This document shows positions 63,779 through 64,000 of a stretch of DNA of 64,000 nt, one piece after another. Every line of letters begins with the position of its first letter. The stretch's first letter is position 1. Source of the DNA: Apostichopus parvimensis. Its lineage: Eukaryota > Echinodermata > Holothuroidea > Aspidochirotida > Stichopodidae. A model generated the notes under the pieces. It did no database searches and was not told the DNA's origin. It saw only the letters and a program-made list of their open reading frames with translations. The DNA is taken from assembly GCA_000934455.1 (NCBI GenBank), contig KN887419.1, forward strand, positions 15,906-79,905, read 5' to 3'. Made by a program: the position numbers and the translations under genes.

Positions 63779-64000
63779 AATAATAATAACTGTTTTTTGT
63801 ATAGCGCAGGTATCCAGAGCACAAGGCAATGTTCAAATGCGCTCCCAAATAAAGGGTCTAACTGTGATATTTTTCAAAAAGGATAGTTTTTAGCTGTTTT
63901 TTGAGATCCGTCATACTGGATGGAGAAATATGTGCCTCTTGTTTGGCTATGAGATTGTTCCACAGTCGTGGGGCCATCACGGAGAAAGCTCGCCCGCCAA
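63775..64000 (-). mobile_element. LINE 3' end (CR1/L2-like side), cut by window edge
   Basis: On the minus strand, from the window edge, it reads GGRAFSVMAPRLWNNLI, then SSMTDLKKQLKTILFEKY and a stop at 63858. This is the C-terminal signature of many CR1/L2/Daphne-type reverse transcriptases (FSVxAPxLWN...LKKxLKTxLF). A 70-base 3' untranslated part follows, containing GCGCTATACA, then a (TTA)5 tail at 63775-63789, as expected for LINEs with short tandem 3' repeats. Confidence 0.8.

Overview
This is AT-rich animal genomic DNA with spliced genes (GT-AG introns), LINE, Penelope and DNA-transposon debris, and two blocks of N. The gene content (P2X7-tail-like protein, multi-exon Ig receptors, NACHT ATPases) and the frequent 'taggcct'-type words suggest a marine deuterostome invertebrate, most likely an echinoderm such as a sea cucumber. 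That assignment is inference, not proof.

The window is dominated by a direct tandem duplication of about 25 kb. Copy A runs from about 846 to 25136 and copy B from about 30579 to 56229. They are colinear and clearly alignable by eye but have diverged by many substitutions, indels and private transposon insertions. Copy A alone carries a hAT-type MITE (18657-19236). Copy B alone carries a 5'-truncated LINE with an 11-bp target duplication (34735-35677) and a Harbinger-like element with a THAP fragment (41150-42302). A 0.75-kb segment is inverted between the copies. Between the copies lie 5.4 kb of unique DNA and a Penelope fragment. To the right lie unique DNA, a third and more distant receptor gene, and a LINE 3' end.

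Each copy holds the same gene order: (1) a small two-exon P2X7-intracellular-domain-like gene at the left edge, readable in A and stopped in B; (2) a broken Ig receptor gene on the minus strand; (3) a tiny plus-strand signal-like exon pair; (4) a minus-strand gene encoding signal peptide, two Ig-like domains, one membrane helix, a short basic linker and a NACHT-like domain; (5) a frameshifted fragment of an unknown membrane protein; (6) a plus-strand Ig-stalk receptor gene. Genes 4 and 6 point away from each other.

The most striking content is the membrane-anchored Ig-NACHT family. By splice-phase reconstruction, copy B (44460-48558) gives an uninterrupted 468-residue protein. Copy A (12681-17395) has a one-base deletion in Ig2. 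A third paralogue (58227-61369) has one Ig domain, a membrane helix and a NACHT domain with an intact P-loop. In A and B the P-loop lysine and the sensor arginine are gone, so these would be pseudo-ATPases. Nearly all joining exons are symmetrical phase 1, so Ig, stalk and membrane exons can be exchanged without breaking frame. I infer a rapidly evolving family of surface recognition receptors, possibly paired, with an NLR-like signalling module fused directly to an Ig ectodomain. Expression and function are not shown by the sequence.
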